Part shown: piece after piece, positions 33,875 through 41,020 of the stretch
How the letters are laid out: each line of letters opens with the position of its first letter
Position numbering within the stretch: position 1 is the stretch's first letter
Assembly (NCBI GenBank): GCA_019750135.1
Contig: JAIEOV010000068.1
Coordinates: forward strand, 1-42,082
Origin: Reyranella sp.
Lineage (GTDB): Bacteria > Pseudomonadota > Alphaproteobacteria > Reyranellales > Reyranellaceae
Reading direction: 5' to 3'
DNA: 42,082 bases
The notes under the pieces: generated by a model
The model's input: only the letters and a program-made list of their open reading frames with translations
Database searches by the model: none
What the model was told of the DNA's origin: nothing
Program-made: the position numbers and the translations under genes

Positions 33875-34752
33875 CGCATCCCGGTGATCGACGCGCTCAC
33901 CGCACGCGGGTCGCGCTTGGGCCAGCGGCCGGCTTCGACCTGGACGATGAAGTCGCCGACCAGACGGTTGAACTGGTCGGGGTCCTCGATGTTGATGGTG
34001 TGGCCGCAGTTCGGCATCACCGCCAGCGCCGCCGAGGGGATCTCGCGCTTCATCAGCACCGAGGGGGCGAGGCAGGGCCAGTCCTCGTCGCCGGTCAGGA
34101 TCAGGGTCGGCACGGTGAGCGCGCGCATCTTGTCCAGAAGGTCGTAGAGCGAGGGGCGCTGGCCCTGCACGCCGATCTGGGTGTTGGCCGAACCCAGCGC
34201 CGAATGCTCGGCGAGCTCCTTCTTGAACTGGGCGAAGCCGCGCGGGTCCTTGTTCTCGAACTGCACGCGCGTCGCGCCGTAGGCGTACTTCTCGGCGAAC
34301 TTGGCCATGCCCTCCTCCTTGAGGGTCTTGGCGACGGTCTCGACCTCGGAGCGGAACTTGGCCTGCTGCTCCCTCTCCGCGCCGTAGCCGCAGCCGGCAA
34401 CGACCAGCGACAGCGCGCGTTGGGGATGGCGGAAGCCGAAATGCAGGGTGGCGAAGCCGCCCATCGACAGGCCGACGACATGAGCCTTGTCGATCCTGAG
34501 ATGGTCCATGACCGAGGCGATGTCGTCGGTGGCGCGGTTCTGGGAGTAGCTGTCGGGGCTCTCCGGCACGTCCGACGGCGGATAGCCGCGGGCACTGTAG
34601 GTGATGCAGCGGTAGCGCTGCCCGAAGTGACGCATCTGCGGCTCCCACGAGCGGTGGTCGGCCGCGAACTCGTGGACGAACACGATGGGCTGGCCGGCGC
34701 CGGTCTCCTCGTACCAGAGCTTCACGCGATCGTCGGTTGTGGCGTATGGCAT
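33871..34752 (-). CDS. Alpha/beta hydrolase
   Basis: A 293-residue alpha/beta hydrolase with a serine nucleophile S96 in VVGLSMGGFATLHF, the Asp in LTGDEDWPC and the His in NCGHTINIEDP. The entry strand is PIVFVHEFAADHRSWEPQM. It belongs with the 3-oxoadipate enol-lactonase/BphD-like esterase group; it may act on carbon-carbon or ester bonds. GGAG precedes the ATG. It diverges from the 2OG dioxygenase by 70 bases and converges with the SDR pair. Confidence 0.9.
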   Translation of the reverse strand: MPYATTDDRVKLWYEETGAGQPIVFVHEFAADHRSWEPQMRHFGQRYRCITYSARGYPPSDVPESPDSYSQNRATDDIASVMDHLRIDKAHVVGLSMGGFATLHFGFRHPQRALSLVVAGCGYGAEREQQAKFRSEVETVAKTLKEEGMAKFAEKYAYGATRVQFENKDPRGFAQFKKELAEHSALGSANTQIGVQGQRPSLYDLLDKMRALTVPTLILTGDEDWPCLAPSVLMKREIPSAALAVMPNCGHTINIEDPDQFNRLVGDFIVQVEAGRWPKRDPRAVSASITGMR

Positions 34753-34822
34753 CGTTTTCTCCGGGTCGGCCCAGACTTTAGATCATATGCCGGTGTTGTA
34801 ACGGGATGGTAGCCTTGCACCC

Positions 34823-35563
34823 ATGAGCGAGATCGGAACCGGCCTGCAGAACGCCACGGGGATCCGCGACGGCATCGCCCGCGCGGGCTACGCCTTTGTC
34901 GAAGCCTCGGACATGCGCAATGCGCTCGTCCGCTTCGGCACCCTGGCCGACTGGCCGGCCTTCGCCGAGAGCTGGAACGATCTCGAGGTCGACACCTACA
35001 TGGCCGATGGCGGCCGTTACCGCCGCCGCCGCTTCGGCGTCTGGGCCGCCGGCCGCCAGGGCCCGATCCTGCGCGGGCCGCACCAGCCGCACTACCAGAC
35101 CCTGGACTACAACCATCTGAACGGCGGCATCGAGCGCTGGTTCAAGCCGATCACCGACGAGATCGGCAACGGCGCCAGCATGCGCACCATCCTGGAATAC
35201 TGCCGCGCCCTGTTCAGCCGGCTGGCGCCCGAGACCACGCGCTGGCACGTCGAGGCCCACCAGTTCCGCATCGAGGCGCGCCAGGGCGAGCACGGCAAGC
35301 CGACGCCCGAGGGCATGCATCGCGACGGCGTCGACTACGTGCTGGTGCTGCTGGTCAACCGCCGCAACATCCAGAGCGGCACGACCACGGTGCACGACCT
35401 CGACAAGCGCACGCTCGGCAGCTTCACGCTCACCGACCCGCTCGACTCGGCCCTGGTCGACGATGCGCGCTGCTACCACGGCGTCACGCCGGTCGAGCCG
35501 GAGAACCCCGCGCAGCCCGCATATCGCGACGTGCTGGTCGTGACGTTCAGGAAGACGGCCTAG
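34823..35563 (+). CDS. 2OG-Fe(II) dioxygenase related to isoleucine-4-hydroxylase
   Basis: A 246-residue protein with the metal triad H166, D168 (EGMHRDGVDYV) and H219 (CYHGVTPV), in the pattern of the PF10014 family, whose characterised members hydroxylate free L-isoleucine, leucine or methionine with 2-oxoglutarate. Upstream landmarks RRRRFGVW, QPHYQTLDYN and WHVEAHQFRI also match. The actual amino acid used is unknown. It diverges from the hydrolase and converges with the SDR at 35569. Confidence 0.87.
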   Translation: MSEIGTGLQNATGIRDGIARAGYAFVEASDMRNALVRFGTLADWPAFAESWNDLEVDTYMADGGRYRRRRFGVWAAGRQGPILRGPHQPHYQTLDYNHLNGGIERWFKPITDEIGNGASMRTILEYCRALFSRLAPETTRWHVEAHQFRIEARQGEHGKPTPEGMHRDGVDYVLVLLVNRRNIQSGTTTVHDLDKRTLGSFTLTDPLDSALVDDARCYHGVTPVEPENPAQPAYRDVLVVTFRKTA

Positions 35564-35568
35564 CCCTC

Positions 35569-36339
35569 CTACCCCCCGATCGTCACGCCGGCGTCGGCGA
35601 TGATGGTCTGGCCGGTGATGAAGGCGCCCGCCTTGCCGGCGAGCATGACGGCGATGCCGCCGATGTCGTCAGGCTCGCCGATGCGACGTAGCGGCGCCGT
35701 CTCCAGGCGCTTCTCGAGATACTTCGGATCCTCCCACAGCGCGCGGGCGAAGTCGGTGCGCACGAGGCCGGGGGCGATGGTGTTGACTCGGATGTTGTGC
35801 GGCCCGAGCTCGGCCGCGAGGTTGCGCGCGAGCTGCATGTCGGCCGCCTTGGAGATGCAATAGGCGCCGATCACCGTGCTCGCCCGCACGCCGCCGATCG
35901 ACGACACGATGATCACCGAGCCATCCTTCTTGGCCTTCATCTCGGGCGTGCAGAGGTTGATCAACCAGATGTTGCTGAGGATGTTGTTCTGCATGATCTT
36001 GGTGAAGGCCTCGTCCGGCATCTTGTCGGTGGGGCCGTAATAGGGATTGGTCGCCGCGTTCAGCACCAGCACGTCGACCGGCCCGAGCTGCTTCCTGGTC
36101 TCAGCGATCAGGTTCTCGCACTGCGCCTTGTCAGAGATGTTGCAGGGAACGACGATAGCCTCGCCGCCCGCCTTGCGGATCTCGGCCGCCGCCTCGTCGC
36201 AGGCAGGCTTCTTGCGCGACGACACCACAACCTTGGCGCCCTGCAGGGCGAGATGCATGGCGATCGACTTGCCGATGCCCTTGCTCGAGCCGGTGACGAC
36301 GGCGACCTTGCCTGTGAGGTCGAAAAGCGGCGATGCCAT
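35569..36339 (-). CDS. Short-chain dehydrogenase/reductase
   Basis: A 256-residue SDR: TGSSKGIG (16-23), NAA at 94-96 (the usual NNAG is replaced by LNAATNPYYG), S146/S147, Y160 and K164. The NAATNPYYG and PLRRIGEPDDIGG segments are shared with the DHRS4/peroxisomal carbonyl-reductase-like group. A GGAGG (36348-36352) eight bases before the ATG fixes the start. It lies downstream of another alpha/beta hydrolase, with 91 bases that contain a 7-bp hairpin (36372-36388) between them. Confidence 0.9.
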   Translation of the reverse strand: MASPLFDLTGKVAVVTGSSKGIGKSIAMHLALQGAKVVVSSRKKPACDEAAAEIRKAGGEAIVVPCNISDKAQCENLIAETRKQLGPVDVLVLNAATNPYYGPTDKMPDEAFTKIMQNNILSNIWLINLCTPEMKAKKDGSVIIVSSIGGVRASTVIGAYCISKAADMQLARNLAAELGPHNIRVNTIAPGLVRTDFARALWEDPKYLEKRLETAPLRRIGEPDDIGGIAVMLAGKAGAFITGQTIIADAGVTIGG

Positions 36340-36371
36340 AAAAATTTCCTCCGTAGATATCGGCTTCCTGT

Positions 36372-36388
36372 GTCGCATGAAATGCGAC
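36372..36388. other. Short hairpin between hydrolase and SDR genes
   Basis: GTCGCAT and ATGCGAC (36372-36378 with 36382-36388, loop GAA) form a 7-bp perfect stem in the spacer. No T-run follows on the minus strand, so a role in mRNA processing is as likely as termination. Confidence 0.4.
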
Positions 36389-36430
36389 GGGGGGAAAACC
36401 GGGATCGGGTTCGCGCAGCGGGCATCCAGA

Positions 36431-37252
36431 TCATCTTGATGGTCTTGCCAGCACCTCATCGAAGAATTCGATGACCGGCTGCAGCGCGCTCGGACCGGCA
36501 TGGCCCAGTCCGGGCAGCAGGTCATGGCGCACGGCGATGCCGTGCTTCTCGTAGTTGGCCTTGAGTGTCGCCAAGCGGTCGATGCGCGTGCGGCCGGCGT
36601 CGTTGGCGCCTTCCATCCAAGCGGCGTCGCCGGGCTTGATGGTGATCTCCCAGGTCTCGGTGTCCTCCGCCCCGACCAGCATCTGCACGCGGACCCGGCG
36701 CATGGCAACCAGATCGACCGCGACACTGAACTCGTCTTTCAGGTTGCGCGTGCCGACCCACCAGTCGCGAGTGTCGTCGAGCAGGGTGACGTTGCCCGGT
36801 GCGCCGATAGACACCGCGGCCAGGCGCTCGGGATACAGGGTGAAGAAGCGGTGCACGAACTGCCCGCCGCCCGAGAAGCCGAACAGCAGGAAACGGCGCG
36901 CATCGATGCCGTACTTCGCGGTCACCTCGTCGATCATCGATAGCAGGAGAAGGTCGAAGCGCATGTCGTGGAACTTCAGCCGTTTGAAGTTCGACAGCTC
37001 GCCGGGCTCGATCAGGCCGATGGGAAAGAGCGGCGCGAGCACGATCGAGCCGGTGCGCTCGGCGAGATCGGCGAAGCCGTCGCGATAGGCGGTCGCGGTG
37101 CGGCCGGTGCCGTGGACGGCTACGATCAGCCGGCAGGCCGACCTGTCGCGATCCCTCAGCGATTTCGGGACATGCAGGCAGTAGCTGACGCGCTGGTCGG
37201 CCTGAAGGGCGAAGAAGGGCGTGGCGCCCACGTCGTAGTAGCCGAGCGGCAT
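36431..37252 (-). CDS. Alpha/beta hydrolase, PHB-depolymerase-like esterase
   Basis: A 273-residue serine hydrolase: oxyanion strand RLIVAVHGTGRTATAYRDG, nucleophile S127 in GFSGGGQFVHRF, Asp in VGAEDTETWE and His in GLGHAGPSALQ. The GFSGGG box and the HGTGR opening resemble bacterial PHB depolymerase/feruloyl esterase relatives (LpqC type). No signal peptide is seen, so it is probably cytoplasmic. Substrate unknown. Confidence 0.87.
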   Translation of the reverse strand: MPLGYYDVGATPFFALQADQRVSYCLHVPKSLRDRDRSACRLIVAVHGTGRTATAYRDGFADLAERTGSIVLAPLFPIGLIEPGELSNFKRLKFHDMRFDLLLLSMIDEVTAKYGIDARRFLLFGFSGGGQFVHRFFTLYPERLAAVSIGAPGNVTLLDDTRDWWVGTRNLKDEFSVAVDLVAMRRVRVQMLVGAEDTETWEITIKPGDAAWMEGANDAGRTRIDRLATLKANYEKHGIAVRHDLLPGLGHAGPSALQPVIEFFDEVLARPSR

Positions 37253-37288
37253 CGGTCAGATTCTCCACGGTGAGCTCGGGTTATAAAC

Positions 37289-37320
37289 TCTTCCGGACCA
37301 CGCGCTCGCGGTCCGGAAGA
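37289..37320 (-). terminator. Stem-loop after the Hsp70-like gene
   Basis: An 11-bp stem (37289-37299 with 37310-37320, 10-nt loop) lies 8 bases after the Hsp70-like stop on the minus strand. The T content after it is low (AGTTTATAA when read 5'-3' on minus), so it is a moderate terminator candidate. Confidence 0.6.
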
Positions 37321-37328
37321 AAAGGACT

Positions 37329-38576
37329 TCAGGCCATCCGGCCCGCCATCTGCGTCAGGCCGGATGCTACCGACAGGAGGTCCGAGCCTGAGGCCAGGCG
37401 GGCGGCGGGGGCGGCCTTGGCGATCGCGGCGCGGACGGCCGGGACACGGCTCGAGCCGCCGGTGAGGAAGATGGTGTCGATCGCCGCCCCCTCGAGGCCG
37501 GCCGCGGCGATGCAGTCGCGGGCGGTCCGGTAGAGGCGGTCGGTCCGCGTGCCGATCGCGCCCTCGAAACCGCCGCGCGTCGCTTCGGCTGAAAGTCCCT
37601 GCTCGACGAAGTCGAGGGCCACCGCGGCCTCGCGCTCGGCGCTGAGCGCGATCTTGGCGTCCTCCACGGCGAAGGCGATGCGATGGCCGAGCCGCTTTTC
37701 GAGCACCGTCGAGAGCCGCGCGACCTTTTCCGGCTCGCAGGCTTCGAGGACCAGCGCCGCCACCTCGCGCTCGTTCTTGTAGGTGTAGGCGAAGTTGATC
37801 GTCGGCCAGGCGGCGAGCTCGTGATAGAGCGCGTTCGGCATCGGCAGGTCCTTCTCGACCAGCTGCGTGCCGATACCGAGCAGCGGCATCACGGCGGCAA
37901 GGTTGAGCGCGCTGTCGAAATCGGTGCCGCCGATGCGCACGCCGGCCGTCGCCAGGATGTCCGCCGTACGATCGACGCGCTCGCGCCGCCCGGGCCCGAT
38001 GCGGATCACCGAGAAGTCGCTGGTGCCGCCGCCGATGTCGGCGATCAGCACCAGCTCTTCAACCTGCACCGTCTGCTCGTAGTGCCAGGCGGCGGCGATC
38101 GGCTCGGGGACGAAGACGATGTGCTTGAAGCCCGACTCGCGGGCGATGGTCTCGAGCACGGTCTGGGCGCGAGCGTCGGCCTGGTCGTCGCCGTCGACGA
38201 AGCGCACTGGCCGGCCGTGCACGACCGCCGTGATCTCCCGGCCGGCGAAGGCCTCCGCCTTGTGCTTCAGGTGACGCACGAAGATGCCGACGACCTCTTT
38301 GAGCGGCACCTTGCGGCGGCCGAGGCTGGTCTTCTCGTCGATCAAGGGCGAGCCCAGGATCGTCTTCAGCGCCCGCATCAGCCGGCCTTCGGTCTGGCCG
38401 ACATAGGCCGAGATGGCGTCGCTGCCGAAGCGGATCCGATGCACTTCGTAATCGAAGAACACCGCGCTCGGCATCAACGTCCTGTCGTCCTCGAGCGGCG
38501 CCAGGGCGACGTCGTCGCCGCGAGCGATGCCGATCGCCGAGTTCGACGTCCCGAAATCCAATCCGCAGGCAATCAT
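37329..38576 (-). CDS. yegD: Hsp70-family ATPase, YegD-like
   Basis: A 415-residue Hsp70/actin-fold protein: phosphate 1 motif GLDFGTSNSAIG at the N terminus, IADIGGGTSDFSV for phosphate 2, adenosine motif FLTGGSSRVPAVR near the C terminus. It lacks the C-terminal peptide-binding domain of DnaK, the shape of E. coli YegD. The start ATG at 38576 is chosen for its AAGGGG (38583-38588); an ATG 15 bases upstream has no such site. That ribosome binding site sits in a hairpin (see the regulatory entry). No partner J-protein or GrpE lies nearby. Confidence 0.88.
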   Translation of the reverse strand: MIACGLDFGTSNSAIGIARGDDVALAPLEDDRTLMPSAVFFDYEVHRIRFGSDAISAYVGQTEGRLMRALKTILGSPLIDEKTSLGRRKVPLKEVVGIFVRHLKHKAEAFAGREITAVVHGRPVRFVDGDDQADARAQTVLETIARESGFKHIVFVPEPIAAAWHYEQTVQVEELVLIADIGGGTSDFSVIRIGPGRRERVDRTADILATAGVRIGGTDFDSALNLAAVMPLLGIGTQLVEKDLPMPNALYHELAAWPTINFAYTYKNEREVAALVLEACEPEKVARLSTVLEKRLGHRIAFAVEDAKIALSAEREAAVALDFVEQGLSAEATRGGFEGAIGTRTDRLYRTARDCIAAAGLEGAAIDTIFLTGGSSRVPAVRAAIAKAAPAARLASGSDLLSVASGLTQMAGRMA

Positions 38577-38582
38577 CCGGTT

Positions 38583-38613
38583 CCCCTTCATGCGCGTTCA
38601 TGGCGCGAAGGGG
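38583..38613 (-). promoter_or_regulatory. 5'-UTR hairpin masking the Hsp70-like ribosome binding site
   Basis: On the minus strand CCCCTTC (38613-38607) pairs with GAAGGGG (38589-38583), with an extra 3-4 bp GCG/CGC inside. The 3' arm contains the Shine-Dalgarno AAGGGG of the yegD-like gene, so the folded RNA should block ribosome entry. It is the right layout for an RNA thermometer or other translational switch; function is inferred. Confidence 0.5.
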
Positions 38614-38640
38614 TTCTCATCTATTGAGATATTCGTGACG

Positions 38641-38669
38641 TTGCCAGACTGTTTCTTTTGGACTAGACT
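38641..38669 (+). promoter_or_regulatory. Sigma-70-like promoter pair in the Hsp70/DUF3618 spacer
   Basis: TTGCCA (38641-38646) and TAGACT (38664-38669) are spaced by exactly 17 bases on the plus strand. No plus-strand gene follows; a terminator lies 12 bases further on. Confidence 0.4.
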
Positions 38670-38681
38670 GCGTCCGATAGT

Positions 38682-38711
38682 GGGATGTCCGTGGGCGGAC
38701 ATCCCCTTTTT
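38682..38711 (+). terminator. Plus-strand intrinsic terminator without an upstream gene
   Basis: A perfect 10-bp stem (38682-38691 with 38696-38705, loop TGGG) then CTTTTT. It faces the minus-strand DUF3618 gene, which stops 8 bases beyond it. On the minus strand the hairpin is not followed by a T-run, so it is best as a stop for plus-strand transcripts. Confidence 0.75.
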
Positions 38712-38718
38712 GTTGGGC

Positions 38719-39633
38719 TCAGCCTCTTGTGCTGCCGCCCGCCACGCCCTGCACGACCTTGTCGGCGAGCTCGCTCGCCTTGCTGCCTAGATCGGCCTGC
38801 GCGACTTCCTCACGCAGCACGTTGGCGGCGGTCGACAATGCCTCGCGTCCAGCACCGACTGCGCCTGCTCCGATGCCCCCCAGCAGGTCTTTCTCCTGGC
38901 GCGACAACGGCAGCGCCGCGCCGACAGCAGCGCCAAGCGCGGCGCCCAAGGCGGCCATAAGGATCGGCTGCTCCTCCAGGAGATGCTTCAGGCTCTGGGT
39001 CGTGTCGTCGGCCAAGGACTGCGCCTTCTCACGCGCCTGTTGCGCGAGGTCGCGTGCCTGGTCCTCGCGGTCGTGCAGCATGCGCCGCCCCTCGTCGGCC
39101 GCGTCGTACATCCAGTCGCGCGCCTCCGTATAGCGGTCGCCCGCGGCCTCGACTTGATCGGTGGCGCGCTCGCGCAGGGTGCCCACCTTCTGGCCCACCG
39201 TCGTCGCAGCCCGCTCGGCCGCGTCGAGTACGGCGTCGCCTGCCGTGGTGGCGGCCGATGACGCGGCACCAGCGGCAGCAGAGGCTGCGCCCTTCACGGC
39301 CTGGCCAGCGGCGGCTGCGGCTTGCCGTGCGGCGCCGGCGCCGGTTGAGGCGGCGCTCTTCAGCGCGGACCCGGCGACGCTCGCCACGTCGCCGCCGGTG
39401 GTGCGGGTCATCAGCATGACCAGGCCGGCGCCGATCAGCAGGGCCGGCACCGGATTGGCGCGCGCCTGCTCGCTCAGGGTCTTGACCAGGGAAAGGCCGG
39501 TATCCTTGGCAAGCGACAGCGCCTCTCCGGACAACGCCGACGGCGCCATGCCGTCGCGCAGCTGGCCCAGCGTATCGGCAAGGCCGACGCGGGCCGCGTC
39601 GGCCTCGCGTTGAAGTCGGGCGGATGAGGTCAT
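38719..39633 (-). CDS. DUF3618-domain membrane stress protein
   Basis: A 304-residue Ala-rich protein. Residues 5-40 (RLQREADAARVGLADTLGQLRDGM) are a DUF3618 N-domain; a membrane helix at about 62-76 (VPALLIGAGLVMLM) follows, then a long Ala/Thr/Gly amphipathic segment, an Arg/Glu coiled coil (ATDQVEAAGDRYTEARDWMYDAADEGRRML) and a Gly-Ala hydrophobic patch near 226-245. It is third of a three-gene operon with a holin-family-like and a YqjD-like protein. The DUF3618 family has no fixed biochemical role; the set looks like the yqjD-yqjE stress operon of enterobacteria. Confidence 0.82.
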   Translation of the reverse strand: MTSSARLQREADAARVGLADTLGQLRDGMAPSALSGEALSLAKDTGLSLVKTLSEQARANPVPALLIGAGLVMLMTRTTGGDVASVAGSALKSAASTGAGAARQAAAAAGQAVKGAASAAAGAASSAATTAGDAVLDAAERAATTVGQKVGTLRERATDQVEAAGDRYTEARDWMYDAADEGRRMLHDREDQARDLAQQAREKAQSLADDTTQSLKHLLEEQPILMAALGAALGAAVGAALPLSRQEKDLLGGIGAGAVGAGREALSTAANVLREEVAQADLGSKASELADKVVQGVAGGSTRG

Positions 39634-40031
39634 GACAATGTCTCCTTGACCATGCGGCTGTCAGCCGACAGCGAATCGATCGTGCGATCGGGGGCGAGTG
39701 CGGTGGGTTCCAGGCGCTTCTGGCCCATCAGGAACAGGACCAAGCCGATCACCGCGGTACCGCCGGCGACCAGCAGGATCGCGACGGGCGGCGAGACGCC
39801 GGCGGCGATCAGGCCGCTGACCGCCGCCTGCAGCAGCATGCCGAGCGACACGATCAGCAGGATGGCGCCGATCGCCATCAAGACCAGACCCCCGCGCAGG
39901 GCAGCGAGCTTCTCCGACAATTCGGCGCGGGCCAGCCGGAACTCGGTGTGCAGCAGATCGGCCGATTGCGCAACGGCGGCGGTCATGAGGGTGACGACGC
40001 CGGGCCGGCGCAAAGGTGATTCCGAGATCAT
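39630..40031 (-). CDS. YqjE/holin-X-family membrane protein (DUF1469)
   Basis: A 133-residue protein. An N-terminal amphipathic helix with an acidic/basic ARAELSEKLAALRGG segment leads into two membrane helices (about 47-72 and 79-103). This matches the Phage_holin_3_6/DUF1469 family to which E. coli YqjE belongs; despite the family name it is not a sign of a prophage. Start and stop overlap both neighbours as ATGA, so the three proteins are made together, presumably for an envelope-associated complex. Confidence 0.85.
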   Translation of the reverse strand: MISESPLRRPGVVTLMTAAVAQSADLLHTEFRLARAELSEKLAALRGGLVLMAIGAILLIVSLGMLLQAAVSGLIAAGVSPPVAILLVAGGTAVIGLVLFLMGQKRLEPTALAPDRTIDSLSADSRMVKETLS

Positions 40032-40447
40032 GGCAGGTCCTTCATTGGCTCGTATTGGGGAGCAGGCTCCTTGGCCGCGGCGGGCGCGGCGACGCCGGCC
40101 TTGATGACGCGCGACAGCGCGAAACCGACCAAGGCCGCACCGGCCAGCATCGCCACCGGCTGCGAACGGCCGAACTCGGCCGCCGAGGACAGGAGCTCGC
40201 CGACCTTCTTCTCGCGCAGGTCGCCCGCCAGCCGCTCGATCTTCTCGGCCGCGCCACGGACGTATTCCGCCACCGCCGGCACGTCGGCGGCGACCGTGTC
40301 GGCGACGGCTCCGGCCGTCTTGGCGGCACGGGACACGGTGTCCGCGCCGGCCTGTCGCGACCGATCAGCGACTTCCTCGGCCTTGCGGCCAACGGCCTCG
40401 CCCACGGCGCGGGCTGCGCTCGATGTCTGTTGCTTGATGTCTTCCAT
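40028..40447 (-). CDS. YqjD/ElaB-like membrane-anchored helical protein
   Basis: A 139-residue protein of Ala-rich coiled coil (1-90; AARAVGEAVGRKAEEVADRSRQAG) ending in a C-terminal membrane helix (SQPVAMLAGAALVGFALSRVIKAG, about 95-117) and a short Pro tail. The plan is that of the YqjD/ElaB/DUF883 stress proteins that attach ribosomes or other partners to the inner membrane in stationary phase. First gene of the operon, with GGAGGCG before the ATG. The family link is by layout rather than by a diagnostic motif. Confidence 0.75.
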   Translation of the reverse strand: MEDIKQQTSSAARAVGEAVGRKAEEVADRSRQAGADTVSRAAKTAGAVADTVAADVPAVAEYVRGAAEKIERLAGDLREKKVGELLSSAAEFGRSQPVAMLAGAALVGFALSRVIKAGVAAPAAAKEPAPQYEPMKDLP

Positions 40448-40628
40448 GAAGACGCCTCCAGAAGCGTTTGTTCACCAGGGGAACGAGGCGACCGTTCGAG
40501 GGTTGCGGCGGCAAAGCAATATGGCCAGGGATGACACTCGCCGCCCGCCCTGCCACTCTCACGCTCGGGATGTCGGGGAGCATGCGTCCTATCGGATTTT
40601 TCGCCCCCGCGCTGCGCGGGGTGGCGCC

Positions 40629-40892
40629 ATGAACTGGATCATCGGCACACTACTGGTCCTGTTCGCGGTCGCGGGCGGAAGCTGGGGCTGGCGGAAGGGA
40701 ACGCGTGACCTCGCCAATCCGCCCGGCCGCTACGACCGCCCGATCGGCGTCGGGCGGCGCGAATTCGAGCGCCAGCTACAGCTGCGTTATCGCCGACGGC
40801 GCATCCTGCTCACGGTGGCCGGCATCGTCGGTGGTGCTGTCGGCGGCTTCGCCTTTCTGCTGCTTGCCGCCATCCGCCGATGGTTCGGCTGA
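40629..40892 (+). CDS. Small two-helix membrane protein
   Basis: An 87-residue protein with membrane helices at about 4-21 (IIGTLLVLFAVAGGSWGW) and 60-82 (LLTVAGIVGGAVGGFAFLLLAAI) and a basic loop between (FERQLQLRYRRRR) that would be cytoplasmic. I do not recognise a family. The GGGG region before the ATG at 40629 is a modest ribosome binding site, and a GC-rich hairpin (40605-40621) overlaps it. It diverges from the YqjD-like operon with 181 bases between; it could be part of the same stress response, but that is a guess. Confidence 0.65.
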   Translation: MNWIIGTLLVLFAVAGGSWGWRKGTRDLANPPGRYDRPIGVGRREFERQLQLRYRRRRILLTVAGIVGGAVGGFAFLLLAAIRRWFG

Positions 40893-41020
40893 CGATCGGG
40901 GAACGTCGTTACGAAATCCGGAACGCGTCGTCGGCCGCGCAGGTTGCCCATGCGGATGGCGCATTTATTGCTGACTTCGCCGGGCGCATAATGATGCCGA
41001 TGACTTCAGGGGATCGAGCG

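Noticed and set aside
39630..40031. Holin-family hit as evidence of a prophage
   Set aside because: The DUF1469 family is mostly chromosomal (YqjE); no phage genes or integrase are nearby.
40605..40621. CCCCGCG/CGCGGGG hairpin as a terminator
   Set aside because: It is followed by an A-run, not a T-run, on the minus strand and by a start codon on the plus strand.
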